From: CAXSBR01 sp964236495
GTDB lineage: Bacteria > Actinomycetota > Actinomycetes > Mycobacteriales > Jatrophihabitantaceae
Reading direction: 5' to 3'
Length of the DNA: 64,000 bases
Assembly: GCA_964236495.1 (NCBI GenBank)
Contig: CAXSBR010000006.1
Span: 62,001 to 126,000, forward strand
Shown: positions 42,781 to 53,400 of the stretch, in pieces
Layout: every line of letters begins with the position of its first letter
Numbering within the stretch: the first letter of the stretch is position 1
Program-made: the position numbers and the translations under genes
The notes under the pieces: model-generated
The model's input: the letters and a program-made list of their open reading frames with translations, nothing else
What the model was told of the DNA's origin: nothing
Databases searched by the model: none

Positions 42781-43809
42781 TCAGGCCGTGACGACGACTT
42801 TGACCTGCTCCCCGGCCGTCGACAGGTCGAAGGCATCCGCGACCTGCTCCAGGCCGAACGAGGCGGTGACGAAGTCCTCGGCGCGCACCGTTCCCGCTGC
42901 TATCAGTTCGATCGACTCGGCGTAGTCCTCGGGCAAGTAGGTGGCACTGCCCTGGATCCGCACCTGCCGATCCTGAACGATCGGCAGAGGCACGGTGACC
43001 GGCGCGGACGGCACCCCGACGATCACGACGGTGCCGGCTCTGAGCGCCATTGCGATCGCCTGATCGACGGTCGGCTGGATCGCGACGCAGTCGAACACCA
43101 CGTCGGCGCTCTCACCCAGCTCCGACCGAACCTGCTCGACAACGTCGTCGGCGGAGCTGTCCAGAGCGACGTCGGCACCCAGTCGCACCGCCCGCTCGCG
43201 CTTGGAGGCCAGCACGTCGGTGACGACGATCCGGCGCGCTCCCTTGGCTCGCACCACGCTCAGCACCAACAGGCCGATAGTGCCCGCGCCGAGAATGGCG
43301 ACCGTCTTGCCGCACAGGTCGCCGGCCAAGCGCACCGCGTGCACGGGTGTAGACAGCGGTTCCACCAGGATGGCCTGTTCTTCGGAGAAGTCGGCCGGAA
43401 TCTTGTGCAGCCGGTTCGCCGGCACGGTGAAGTAGTCGGCCATTCCGCCCTGGTCGTAGCCGCAGCCGAAGAACTGCAGGTTCTCGCACAGATTCTGTCG
43501 GCCGGTGGTGCACATCTTGCACTCCCAGCAGGGCAGGGTCGGTTCGACGGTCACCCGGTCGCCCACCTCCACGGTGCTGACCTGCGTGCCGAGAGCGCGT
43601 ACCACGCCGACAACCTCATGCCCGGGGTGGTAGGGCAGCGGAATGAACGGGTGCCGGCCGTGCACGGCGTGCGTGTCCGAGCCGCAGACACCGGTGATGG
43701 TCATCTGCACCAATGCCTCGCCGGGCTCTGGCTGGGGAACCGGCGCCTCGCCGACGGTCACGCTTTCCAGGTTCACCGTGACCTGACGCATCGTGGTGGC
43801 TGTGGTCAT
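42781..43809 (-). CDS. Zinc-dependent alcohol/polyol dehydrogenase
   Basis: This 342-aa MDR enzyme has catalytic-zinc motifs 'GVCGSDTHAVHGRHPFIPLP' and 'YHPGHEVVGVV', and structural zinc Cys residues 'PCWECKMCTTGRQNLCENLQ'. The NAD motif is 'VAILGAGTIGLLVLSVVRAK', and 'LVEPLSTPVHAV' is typical of sorbitol or galactitol-phosphate dehydrogenases. With the kinases and aldolase nearby it probably oxidises a polyol to a ketose. AAGGAG at 43816-43821 fixes ATG 43809; the longer open frame upstream is low-complexity. Confidence 0.92.
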   Translation of the reverse strand: MTTATTMRQVTVNLESVTVGEAPVPQPEPGEALVQMTITGVCGSDTHAVHGRHPFIPLPYHPGHEVVGVVRALGTQVSTVEVGDRVTVEPTLPCWECKMCTTGRQNLCENLQFFGCGYDQGGMADYFTVPANRLHKIPADFSEEQAILVEPLSTPVHAVRLAGDLCGKTVAILGAGTIGLLVLSVVRAKGARRIVVTDVLASKRERAVRLGADVALDSSADDVVEQVRSELGESADVVFDCVAIQPTVDQAIAMALRAGTVVIVGVPSAPVTVPLPIVQDRQVRIQGSATYLPEDYAESIELIAAGTVRAEDFVTASFGLEQVADAFDLSTAGEQVKVVVTA

Positions 43810-43955
43810 GTTCGACTCCTTGCTGTTGGGATCTGCTGTCTGGATCTGCTGTCTGGATCGGCGGCTGTAGGCGTTGCTGGTGCTGTCCGCGTCGGTTGTG
43901 ATGTCTGCGTTGGGGCGGCTGTCCGTGCTGGTGCTGTCCGTGTTGGCTGTCATGT

Positions 43956-44971
<1,016 letters not shown>

Positions 44972-44975
<4 letters not shown>

Positions 44976-46318
44976 GACGTCCCGACCTCTTGCCCGGCCG
45001 CAAACAGCTCATCGGGACCGAGCACGCCGGTGGCTCGAGCGGCGAGCACGGCAGCGCCGCGGGTGCCTGCCTCCTCGACTCTGGACCGACGTACCGGTCC
45101 GAGCGCAACGCGCTTGGTCTGCATGAACAGTGAGCTGTTCGTCCATCCGCCGGCGGCGACAACTTCGCGAACGGGGCCGACGATGTCGTCCATCGCCTGA
45201 TGCAGGCGAGCGGCATCGTCGGTGGCCGCTTGCACGGTGGCGCGCCACACCTGCGCTGGAGTGGTGTCGTCATCGATTGCGCTGATGGTGAGCGCGGAGG
45301 TACCTAGTCCCGCCACCTCCACTCTGCTGGCCGGCGCGGCAGCGCCCGCCTCGTCCAGCTGCGCGAGGTCGTTGCGATCGATGCCCAGTACGCCGAGCGT
45401 TCGTTGCATCGCCAGGCCACCCTCGGTACCGCCCAGCAGGGACCAGCAGCCCGGCTGGATGGAGGCGTCAGTGGTGATACCCCGCTGCGCAAGCGCCAGC
45501 CGCTGGCGCTGCGACGGTGCGGTGGCAACGGTGCGCACCAGCGCCTCAGCCGTGCCGCAGGAGTCGAACTCGACCGCGTCGCCCGCCGCGCCGGCACCGA
45601 CGGCGGCCGCCTGATGGTCGTGGCCGGCCAGGGTGAGTACAGCGCCTGCCAGGTGTCTGTGCCCGGCGCTGCCCTGGGCGCTGATCCGTCCGACCGGTGT
45701 GCCGGCAGCCACCAGCGGCGGCATGAACTGCTCATTGATTCCCGCGAAGTCAAGCCCTGGCATCCACCACGTCAGAGTGCCTACGTCGAGCATGCCGGTT
45801 CGACAGGCCAGGGACAGCTCGGTGACCTCCTCGCCGCCCAGACCCCGCACGATCCACTCCGCGACGTTGAACCGCCGCCGAGCCGTCGACGTCAATTCAT
45901 GATGGCGCTGCAACCACCGCAGTTTGGTCAGCGACCACTGGCCGCGTAACGGCTTTCCGGTGCGCGCGCCGAACTCGTCAGCTCCGATCTGTTCTGCAAG
46001 CTCGCCCACCTCTGCGGCGTCCCGCGCGTCGTGCCAAGCAATCACCGGCGCGACCGGCTCTCCGGCCGCGTCGACCAGAATTCCCGACTCCGCCATGCTG
46101 GTGATGCCCACCGCGGTGATCGGCTCGTCCGCGGCGTCGGCGGCGCCGCTGAGTGCCTGCCGCGATGCTATGAACAACGCGTCGGCGTCCATCTCCACGC
46201 CCAGGGCGGTGGTGGTCCACGGCGTGCTTGCCCGTCCGGCCCCCAGGGCAACTCCGCCGGCGGAGTAAGCCACTGCCTTGGCCGACGTCGTACCGATGTC
46301 AAGGCCGATGACCGCCAT
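44972..46318 (-). CDS. FGGY family carbohydrate kinase
   Basis: This 448-aa protein starts 'MAVIGLDIGTTSAKAVAYSA', the phosphate-1 motif of the actin-like fold. The middle has 'GITSMAESGILVDAAGEPVA' and 'AWHDARDAAEVGELA', and the C-terminal adenosine motif is 'REVVAAGGWTNSSLFMQTKR'. The substrate is not predictable; ketoses such as xylulose, tagatose or fructose are typical. AAGGAGG lies just before ATG 46318. It is first in the minus-strand operon and coupled to pfkB; the divergent aldolase is 210 bp away. Confidence 0.92.
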
Positions 46319-46473
46319 GCAGTGCCTCCTTCCGAGTCGTCGCCGGTATCGCCGGCGGGTGGACGTTGCGGCCACTGGAGCTCGCATTGCCAACTTGCGC
46401 TTTGATGGGTATCGTTGCACTTCGTTGGGATCGACGCAAGCCGGTCACTACAAACCCTGTCGCCCGCCCGACC

Positions 46474-46518
46474 ATGAACCGAACGGGCATGAACCGAACG
46501 GGCACGAACCGAACGGAG
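46474..46518 (+). repeat. Three 15-bp direct repeats before the aldolase RBS
   Basis: ATGAACCGAACGGGC, ATGAACCGAACGGGC and ACGAACCGAACGGAG lie head to tail, ending in the GGAGGA of the aldolase ribosome-binding site. The position in the leader between the divergent kinase and aldolase genes could affect translation or regulator binding, or be simple slippage. Confidence 0.8.
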
Positions 46519-46527
46519 GACGATGTC

Positions 46528-47376
46528 ATGCCGCTGGCGAGCACGGCCCAGTTGCTCGGCGCCGCAGTGGGGCGCCACGTCGGGCTCGCCGCTTTCAACG
46601 TCATCACGCTGGAACACGCCGAGGCAATAGTGCAAGCGGCCGAAGAACGCTCGCGCTCGGTCATCCTGCAGCTCAGCCAGAACGCCGTCGGTTTCCACGG
46701 CGGTGCCGCGCGTCCCCTTACAGCGGCGATGACGGTGTTGGCCGAGCAGGCCGCGGTGCCGGTAGCGCTGCACCTCGACCATGTGGAGGACGAGGAACTT
46801 CTACACCAGGCTGGCGACGCCGGCTTCAGTTCGGTCATGTTCGACGTCGGTCGACAGGAGTACGAGCGCAACGTCGATACCACCACTGCCGCCGCGCAGT
46901 GGGCGCACGCGAACGGGCTCTTGATCGAGGCCGAGCTGGGTTACGTGGGCGGTAAGCAGAGCCAGATCAGCAGCGCACACGAGCCGGGGGTACGTACCGA
47001 TCCTGCGCAGGCGGCAGAATACGTCGAGGCCACCGGCGTCGACGCGCTCGCCGTAGCGGTGGGCAGTTCGCACGCGATGACGTCACGTTCGGCGAGCTTG
47101 GACGCCCAACTGATCGAGCGAATATCTGCGGCGGTGCCGGTGCCGCTGGTGCTGCATGGATCGTCGGGTGTACCCGACATCGAGCTTCGGCGCGCCGTCG
47201 CCGCAGGCATCGTCAAGGTGAACATCGGCACCATCCTCAACGTCGCCTTCACCGACGCCGTGCGTACGGCGCTCGCAGCAGACTCGGTAGACCCCCGCAA
47301 ATATCTGGCGCCGGCTCGAACGGCGATGGCGCACACCGCAGCACAGCTGCTCGACGTCCTGGACCCGGGGGTCTGA
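46528..47376 (+). CDS. Class II ketose-bisphosphate aldolase (GatY/KbaY/Fba type)
   Basis: This 282-aa zinc-dependent aldolase has the metal motif 'VALHLDHVEDEELL' (HLDH), then 'IEAELGYVGGKQSQI', 'LVLHGSSGVPD' and 'VKVNIGTILNVAFTDAVR'. Length and motifs match tagatose- or fructose-bisphosphate aldolases. GGAGGA precedes ATG 46528. It is divergent from the FGGY/PfkB/dehydrogenase operon and completes a route polyol, ketose, ketose phosphate, ketose bisphosphate, triose phosphates. Confidence 0.92.
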   Translation: MPLASTAQLLGAAVGRHVGLAAFNVITLEHAEAIVQAAEERSRSVILQLSQNAVGFHGGAARPLTAAMTVLAEQAAVPVALHLDHVEDEELLHQAGDAGFSSVMFDVGRQEYERNVDTTTAAAQWAHANGLLIEAELGYVGGKQSQISSAHEPGVRTDPAQAAEYVEATGVDALAVAVGSSHAMTSRSASLDAQLIERISAAVPVPLVLHGSSGVPDIELRRAVAAGIVKVNIGTILNVAFTDAVRTALAADSVDPRKYLAPARTAMAHTAAQLLDVLDPGV

Positions 47377-47439
47377 GTGCACGGTCCCCACCTTGGCGAT
47401 GCACGCTACCCAGCTCGGCGATAGAGGAAACTTGAGCTC

Positions 47440-49170
47440 ATGAACGACGACGAACCGGCAACCACGTTCGCTTCCCTCGGCATGGACCCGCGGGTGCTGC
47501 AAGCGCTGAGTGAGGTCGGCTACGAGAGCCCATCGCCGATCCAGGCGGCCACCATCCCGGCGCTGCTGGCCGGACGCCACGTCGTTGGTCTCGCCCAGAC
47601 GGGCACCGGCAAGACTGCCGCCTTCGCCGTGCCGATCCTGTCGCGCATCGACTGGAATCAGCATGAACCGCAGGCGTTGGTGCTGGCGCCCACGCGCGAG
47701 CTGGCGTTGCAGGTGGCCGACGCGTTCGCGAAGTACGCGCAACACTTACCCGGCCTGCATGTCTTGCCCGTCTACGGCGGGTCGAGCTACGGACCTCAGT
47801 TGGCCGCACTGCGACGGGGTGTGCACGTCATCGTCGGCACGCCCGGGCGCATCATGGATCACCTGGAGAAGAAGACTCTCGACCTGTCCAAGCTGCGGTT
47901 CCTGGTGCTCGACGAGGCCGACGAGATGCTGAACATGGGCTTCGCCGAGGACGTCGAGACGATCCTGGCCGAGACGCCGGACTCCAAGCAGGTTGCGCTG
48001 TTCTCCGCAACCATGCCGGCCCAGATCCGTCGGATCGCCCAGAAGTATCTGACCGACGCGCAGGAGATCACGGTCAAGAGCAGAACCGCCACGCTGGCCA
48101 ACACCCGGCAGCGTTATCTGGAGGTCTCGCCCGCAGCGAAGCTCGACGCGCTCACCCGGGTGCTCGAGATCGAGGACTTCGCAGCGATGATCGTCTTCGT
48201 TCGGACGAAGCAGGCCACCGAGGAACTGGCCGAACGGCTGCGCTCGCGCGGTTACTCCGCCGCGGCGATCAATGGCGACCTGGTCCAGGCGCAGCGGGAA
48301 CGCACCATCGGCCAACTCAAATCCGGCGCACTGGACATCCTCGTCGCCACCGATGTCGCGGCCAGGGGGTTGGACGTCGAGCGGATCAGCCACGTAGTCA
48401 ACTACGACATCCCGCTGGACGCCGAGTCCTACGTCCACCGGATCGGGCGCACCGGACGCGCCGGACGCACTGGCGACGCCCTGCTGTTCGTCACTCCGCG
48501 CGAGCGCCGGCTGTTGACGAGCATCGAGCGCACCACCCGACAGCCAGTCACCGAGATGTCGCTGCCCTCGGCCGAGGACGTCAACGCGTCTCGACGCGCC
48601 AAGTTCGCCGACTCGATCACGTCCTCGCTCGAGGACCCGCAGGTGGGCCTCTTTCGAGCCTTGGTGGTCGAGTACGCACAGACCCACGACGTTGCGCTGG
48701 CCGATGTTGCCGCAGCGTTGGCAGTCCAGTCGCGCGAAGGCGCAGCATTCCTTCTTGAGCCTGACCCGCCGCGGCACCCCGATCCGCCCCGGCGTGAGCG
48801 TCCTGCCGAGCGGGACACGAAGCCGCGCAAATCTCCCGGTCGCGACGCCGGGCCCGGTGCTGGCCGCGAGCGACCGCGCGTTGCCGGCTCACGTAAATCC
48901 CGTACCGGCGAGCAGATGGCCACCTACCGCATTCGGGTCGGTCGCCGGCACAAGGTGCAGCCGGGCCAGATCGTCGGTGCGCTGGCGAACGAGGGCGGTC
49001 TGAACCGCGCCGACTTCGGCCACATCGACATCAAGGCCGACCACACACTGGTGGAGCTGCCAGCGCGGTTGGCGCCCCAGACTTGGTCGGCCCTGAAACG
49101 CACCCGCATCTCCGGGCAGCTGATCGAACTGGCCGAGGAGAGTGCGCCGCCCAAGCGCTCCAGGAACTAG
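47440..49170 (+). CDS. deaD: DEAD-box ATP-dependent RNA helicase (DeaD/CsdA type)
   Basis: This 576-aa protein has the Q motif 'FASLGMDPRVLQALSEVGYE' and 'PSPIQ', Walker A 'AQTGTGKT', then 'PTRELA', 'TPGRI', 'DEAD' and 'FSATMP'. The second RecA domain has 'VFVRTKQATEEL', 'ATDVAARGLDV' and 'HRIGRTGRAG'. The last part is 'RIRVGRRHKVQPGQIVGALA', the DbpA/CsdA RNA-binding domain, reached through a basic linker (residues 435-490). It is likely to act in ribosome assembly or RNA decay, particularly in cold. Confidence 0.95.
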   Translation: MNDDEPATTFASLGMDPRVLQALSEVGYESPSPIQAATIPALLAGRHVVGLAQTGTGKTAAFAVPILSRIDWNQHEPQALVLAPTRELALQVADAFAKYAQHLPGLHVLPVYGGSSYGPQLAALRRGVHVIVGTPGRIMDHLEKKTLDLSKLRFLVLDEADEMLNMGFAEDVETILAETPDSKQVALFSATMPAQIRRIAQKYLTDAQEITVKSRTATLANTRQRYLEVSPAAKLDALTRVLEIEDFAAMIVFVRTKQATEELAERLRSRGYSAAAINGDLVQAQRERTIGQLKSGALDILVATDVAARGLDVERISHVVNYDIPLDAESYVHRIGRTGRAGRTGDALLFVTPRERRLLTSIERTTRQPVTEMSLPSAEDVNASRRAKFADSITSSLEDPQVGLFRALVVEYAQTHDVALADVAAALAVQSREGAAFLLEPDPPRHPDPPRRERPAERDTKPRKSPGRDAGPGAGRERPRVAGSRKSRTGEQMATYRIRVGRRHKVQPGQIVGALANEGGLNRADFGHIDIKADHTLVELPARLAPQTWSALKRTRISGQLIELAEESAPPKRSRN

Positions 49171-49293
49171 TTCGCCACCCCGTCAACTGGCGCAGCGCCG
49201 CGCCGATCCATCGGCAGCCGCTGCCGATACTCGGCAGCCGCGCCGATCCCGCGGCTCAGCAACTTTGTCGCGCCCGCGGTTAGGGTCGGATCA

Positions 49294-49893
49294 ATGCACA
49301 CCGCGACGACGCCGGCCACCGAGATGGTCGTGCTGTGCGCTGAGGATGGCACCGCCGCGGGCGTAATGGCCAAGGCCGACGTCCACACGGCTGACACTGC
49401 CCTGCACCTGGCGTTCTCTGTCTACCTCTTCGACGGCGACGGCCGGCTGCTCGTCACCCGCCGGGCGCTGAGCAAGTCCACGTTTCCCGGCGTGCGAACC
49501 AACAGCTGCTGCGGGCATCCCGCGCCTGGCGAGGCGATGACCGACGCCATCGTGCGCCGCAGCGGCTACGAACTGGGCGTCACCCCTGCCGACCTGGAGT
49601 TGATCCTGCCGGCGTTCCGCTACCGCGCGGTCGCTGCCGACGGCACGGTCGAGAACGAACTCTGTCCGGTGTATCGCGGGTTCGTCGACCCTGCGCAACT
49701 GCGGCCTGAACCCAGCGAGGTCGCGCAGGCGTGGTGGACGCCGTGGTCCGGGTTCGACCACGACGACGCGGATCCGCTGTCGATCTGGTCGCAAGAACAG
49801 GTGCGGCAACTGAACCACCTCGGCAGTGATCCCTTACGCTGGCCGGCTGCTGATCCACGCCTCCTACCTGCCGCCGCCACGCAGCGGAATTAG
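49294..49893 (+). CDS. idi: Isopentenyl-diphosphate delta-isomerase, type I
   Basis: This 199-aa Nudix-fold enzyme interconverts IPP and DMAPP. The active-site Cys is in 'TNSCCGHPAPGE', and the metal-binding Glu residues are in 'GTVENELCPVYRGF'. 'HLAFSVYLFDGDGRLLVTRR' matches the first metal-site region. The position usually occupied by Trp just before the Cys motif ('PGVWTNS') is Arg here ('PGVRTNS'). No other isoprenoid gene is adjacent. ATG 49294. Confidence 0.93.
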   Translation: MHTATTPATEMVVLCAEDGTAAGVMAKADVHTADTALHLAFSVYLFDGDGRLLVTRRALSKSTFPGVRTNSCCGHPAPGEAMTDAIVRRSGYELGVTPADLELILPAFRYRAVAADGTVENELCPVYRGFVDPAQLRPEPSEVAQAWWTPWSGFDHDDADPLSIWSQEQVRQLNHLGSDPLRWPAADPRLLPAAATQRN

Positions 49894-50099
49894 CGCCAGC
49901 CAGCCAGCCAGCGGGCCGGCGATGCCGACCGGAGCGCAAAGCGACATCCCGGCGCCATCACCGGCGACCGCAGCCGCGCCAGGCGTTCATCGACAGTTCA
50001 CCGGGCAGTCGTCGGCGCGGACTGTGCCGGCAAGGGTGGCAGTCGACAGTGACTCGATGTCGGCAACGCCAGGTTCCGACGTGAGCTGCGGGAGATCGA

Positions 50100-51569
50100 A
50101 TGCCACATCGTCCCCTCCGGCGCGGTCGGCTGTTTGCCGCCGTCGCCCTGTCTGCTGCTGCATTGAGCGCGGTGGGCCTGGTTCAGAGCGGTCCGGCCGG
50201 CGCGAACACAGGCCAAGCAAAGGCCTCGGCCTCGGCGTCTTACAAGCCACCGAAGATCGGCCACGTATGGACCATCATTCTGGAGAACAAGTCCTACGAG
50301 GCGACGTTCACCGGGCTGAACCAGAACAGCTACCTGTGGAAGACGCTGCCAAGCTACGGGGAGCTGCTGCGCCAGTACTACGGCACCGGGCACTACTCGT
50401 TGGACAACTACATCAGCCTCGTCAGTGGTCAGGCTCCGGCCCCGGACAACCAGGCCGACTGCCCGCAGTACACCAACGTCGCGCCCGGCTTCGCCGCTCC
50501 GGACGGTCAGACCTACGCCAGCACCGGTTGCGTCTACCCCAAGTCAGTGAAGACGATCTTCAACCAGCTCGATCGGGTGAAGAAGTCCTGGAAGGTCTAC
50601 GCCCAGGACATGGGTAACGACCCCACCAGGGAAAACCCGTACCGGTGCGGTATCCCCGGCGACCCGTCGGGCACCGGTGTCGTCGATCCAGGCGGGGCAA
50701 CACCGACCGACCAATACGTTCCCAAGCACAATCCGGCACCGTGGTTTCACGCCTTGATCGACAACCCGAAGGACTGCAAGAAGGTCGTTCCACTCACCGG
50801 ATACGCAGCGACCGCGTCGCACAAGGCGATCCCTTCGATCGCGCACGACCTGAAGTCGATCAAGACAACGCCGGCGTTCTCGTGGATCAGCCCGAACAAC
50901 TGCTCCGACGCCCACGATGCGACCTGCAAGGGTGACAACCTGTCCGGTGACCCGAACAACCACCAGGGCGGCCTGTATGCGGCGGACAACTTCCTGAAGA
51001 AGTACGTTCCGATGATCATGCAGTCGCCGGCGTTCCAGAAGGACGGCGAAATTCAGATCATCTTCGACGAGGCGTTCCCGCCGTACAAGATGTACGGCAA
51101 CTCGATCGCGGACTACCAGGGCAACAGCAACCCGGCGCTCAACGTGCCGACCGACACCGCTCAGTCGGTCGTCGCGTGCTGCAACGAGCTGCCCGGCCCG
51201 AACACCACCCAGCCCGGCTTCCAGGCGTTCGGCCAGGACACCACTCCCGGTGGCGGCATCACCGGTGCGGTGTTCATCAGCCGCTTCATCAAGCCAGGCT
51301 CGGTGAGCGACCAGCCCTACAACCACTACAGCTGGCTGGCAAGCATGGAAGACCTGTTCGGCGTCCACACCGGTGGCACCGACGGCACGGGCCACCTGGG
51401 CTACGCCGCTCAAGACGGGCTGCGTCCGTTCGGCCCTGACGTCTACAACAACGTTTCCGGCCGCGCGCTGCGCCCGTCGCCGACCGGCAGTTCGGTCTAC
51501 TCGGGCACAGCCAGCATCGACACAGTCGCAGTTCCCAAGGTCACTCGGGTCTCGGTGCCCGTCAGGTGA
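50100..51569 (+). CDS. Secreted phosphoesterase (phospholipase C/acid phosphatase superfamily)
   Basis: This 489-aa protein has an N-terminal signal peptide ('LFAAVALSAAALSAVGLVQS'). 'IGHVWTIILENKSYEATFTG' holds the Asn/Glu that opens the family active site (PF04185), 'GTGHYSLDNYISLVSGQAPA' the catalytic Ser/Thr region, and 'IQIIFDEAFP' a later metal ligand. It resembles acid phosphatases and non-haemolytic phospholipases of actinobacteria. RBS GGGAG is at 50089-50093. Its stop overlaps the GTG of the next lipoprotein gene. Confidence 0.88.
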   Translation: MPHRPLRRGRLFAAVALSAAALSAVGLVQSGPAGANTGQAKASASASYKPPKIGHVWTIILENKSYEATFTGLNQNSYLWKTLPSYGELLRQYYGTGHYSLDNYISLVSGQAPAPDNQADCPQYTNVAPGFAAPDGQTYASTGCVYPKSVKTIFNQLDRVKKSWKVYAQDMGNDPTRENPYRCGIPGDPSGTGVVDPGGATPTDQYVPKHNPAPWFHALIDNPKDCKKVVPLTGYAATASHKAIPSIAHDLKSIKTTPAFSWISPNNCSDAHDATCKGDNLSGDPNNHQGGLYAADNFLKKYVPMIMQSPAFQKDGEIQIIFDEAFPPYKMYGNSIADYQGNSNPALNVPTDTAQSVVACCNELPGPNTTQPGFQAFGQDTTPGGGITGAVFISRFIKPGSVSDQPYNHYSWLASMEDLFGVHTGGTDGTGHLGYAAQDGLRPFGPDVYNNVSGRALRPSPTGSSVYSGTASIDTVAVPKVTRVSVPVR

Positions 51570-52231
51570 CGACGCTGCTTGCCTACCTCGTGCGCCGGAC
51601 CGCCCTGCGGTCCGGCGCACGCCGGCTTCTACTGTGCCTCCTACCATGGCTGGTTCTGCCCGCGCTGCTTGCGGCGTGCACCAACTCGTCCCCAGCCACG
51701 TCGGCAGCCACCCATCCGAGCGCCGAACCGGACGCTTCAGACGTCGTTCGTTCTCTCGGCGCGGTGCCGATACCTGTCGCGCCGGCGCACCAGCCCACCG
51801 CGACAGCGGCCGTAGGTCGTCCGGCGCTCCTGGCCATGGGTGAACCGGTGCGGGTCACCTTGCCGGGCAACGCGGTGGCGGTGGTCAGCGCGTTGGGTCC
51901 GGACCAGGTCAGCTCGTCGGTCCGGACTACCGCCTCCACCTCTTCGTCGGCATCTTCAGGGGCACGCCGAAGCACGCGCGCGACAATCACCCTGCGCGCG
52001 TCAGCGCTGCAGGGCGCAGTTGCCGTAACGGCAGCGGAATTGTCATCGCGCGACGAAACGGGGCGCGCGGTTGCCCTCACCGCCGTCGGTGCATCGCGAG
52101 CGCGCGCGTCTGGGCAACGAGCCGGCATGGTCACAGTGGCCGGGACCTTCGACAGCGGAGCCGCTCAAATCACCTGGCGTCACGACAGGCACGTGCTGGC
52201 GATCTGGACGTTCACCATCGAACTCGACTAG
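51566..52231 (+). CDS. Hypothetical lipoprotein
   Basis: This 221-aa protein has an N-terminal signal with a lipobox ('LPALLAACTN', Cys38), then a Ser/Ala/Thr-rich domain and a beta-rich C-terminus ('ITWRHDRHVLAIWTFTIELD'). It is translationally coupled to the phosphoesterase (GTGA at 51566), which suggests a joint role at the cell surface. No family is recognised. Confidence 0.72.
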   Translation: MTTLLAYLVRRTALRSGARRLLLCLLPWLVLPALLAACTNSSPATSAATHPSAEPDASDVVRSLGAVPIPVAPAHQPTATAAVGRPALLAMGEPVRVTLPGNAVAVVSALGPDQVSSSVRTTASTSSSASSGARRSTRATITLRASALQGAVAVTAAELSSRDETGRAVALTAVGASRARASGQRAGMVTVAGTFDSGAAQITWRHDRHVLAIWTFTIELD

Positions 52232-52385
52232 TGCGTATCAGTTCGGTGACGGCGTGCAGTGCACCCGCGAGACGGGCACCGGCCGGCTGCGGCGACGGTA
52301 CTGTCGAAATGCGGGTTTGACTCAGATGCCCCTCACCGCACGAATTCCGGTAGCCATACAGGTCCGGTGAATGAAAGGTTCGTAC

Positions 52386-52967
52386 ATGCGTCGACTATTT
52401 GTTATACCCGCCTTGGTTTTGTCGTTGTTGGTGGCTGGCTGCGGAGGTTCGAGCACCAAGTCGACCACCGGCGCCGGTGCCTCCTCCTCGTCAGGCCAGA
52501 CCGCCGCAGCTACCGCCGGCGACACCGCTGCCGCAGGCACGTCCAGCACGGACTGCCCCTCCGACAACACCCGCTCCTTCGCCAAGACCCGGTTCGTGGC
52601 CGATGTCGGTGGCGCGCTGTTCCTGGCGAACCGCTACGTGCTCCAGCCGTACAAGGCGGGCAAGTTCACCAAGGGTGCGAGCGGACGAACGGTGGCCCTG
52701 ATCAAGGCAGCGACGGCGGTCGCGGCAACCACCAAGCTGCTCAAGAACGCACAGACCAACGCCCAGGCCAACCCCACCCTGTGCAAGGCCGTGTCGGGCC
52801 CGCTGAGCAAGCTGACCAACGCCATGGGTGGCCTCACCAGCGGCCTCAAGTCCGGATCGTTGCCGACAAGTGCCCTGGCAGGCATCGGCGGTCTACTCGG
52901 AACGGTCAAGTCGGCGGCTGGCAAAGCCGGGATTCCGGTGAGCGAGCAGTCAGTTCCGCTGCGCTAA
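52386..52967 (+). CDS. Hypothetical lipoprotein with helical domain
   Basis: This 193-aa protein has signal peptide 'MRRLFVIPALVLSLLVAGCG' with a perfect lipobox (LVAGC). After a Ser/Thr/Ala linker the mature domain ('FVADVGGALFLANRYVLQPY', 'ALIKAATAVAATTKLLKNAQ') is helical and contains two Cys (CPSDN and LCKAV) that could form a disulfide. GAAAGG upstream favours ATG 52386 over 52371. It is followed by a strong terminator. Function unknown. Confidence 0.8.
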   Translation: MRRLFVIPALVLSLLVAGCGGSSTKSTTGAGASSSSGQTAAATAGDTAAAGTSSTDCPSDNTRSFAKTRFVADVGGALFLANRYVLQPYKAGKFTKGASGRTVALIKAATAVAATTKLLKNAQTNAQANPTLCKAVSGPLSKLTNAMGGLTSGLKSGSLPTSALAGIGGLLGTVKSAAGKAGIPVSEQSVPLR

Positions 52968-52992
52968 TTCGTCAAGCGCTGTTAGGCACGAG

Positions 52993-53029
52993 TAAGGGAC
53001 GCGGCTTCGGCCGCGTCCCTTATTTGTTT
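52993..53029 (+). terminator. Intrinsic terminator after the lipoprotein
   Basis: TAAGGGACGCGGC and GCCGCGTCCCTTA form a perfect 13-bp stem around TTCG, followed by TTTGTTT. Confidence 0.92.
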
Positions 53030-53378
53030 GTCGACGTGGTCGGCTGGCCGCTAACGCCGCTGGAGCGCGTGCCAGCCTTTTCGACCTCAACGGAATCGGC
53101 GAATCGGCGTCAATAGTGCCGTCGTCGATATAGAAAGCTTCCGGCACCGACAACGCCCGAGCGCGGTGGACTGGAGCGCTCTGCTGCGTCAACTTGCACT
53201 TCGTGGTCTCGCATGCGGAAGTACGAGCAGCAAAGCGGACCGACGGCCTCGTCTCAGCACTGCACTCCTCGTGCCGCGGTAGTCCGTGCCCGCCCGTCTC
53301 CTGACTCGCCAGACCCGCTGAACCCAGCGGGGTGCTTGACAACCCGGTAGAAGATCGGCTTCACTGTGCTGCACATCA
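53030..53378. other. Intergenic region, no gene seen
   Basis: No credible gene on either strand. Near its right end TTGACA (53336-53341) may be the -35 element of the LacI-led operon, but no clear -10 follows at the usual distance. Confidence 0.5.
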
Positions 53379-53392
53379 CTAAACCGGTTTAG
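53379..53392. promoter_or_regulatory. LacI-type operator, perfect palindrome
   Basis: CTAAACCGGTTTAG is a perfect 14-bp palindrome centred on CG, the standard form of a LacI-family site. It lies 8 bases before the GTG start of the LacI regulator, which heads the glycan operon, so autoregulation is likely. Confidence 0.85.
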
Positions 53393-53400
53393 GGGGACGG

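Noticed and set aside
43810..43955. N-terminal extension of the Zn dehydrogenase
   Set aside because: The extra 48 residues are low-complexity Asp/Ser/Thr/Gln from short DNA repeats, whereas AAGGAG sits correctly in front of ATG 43809.
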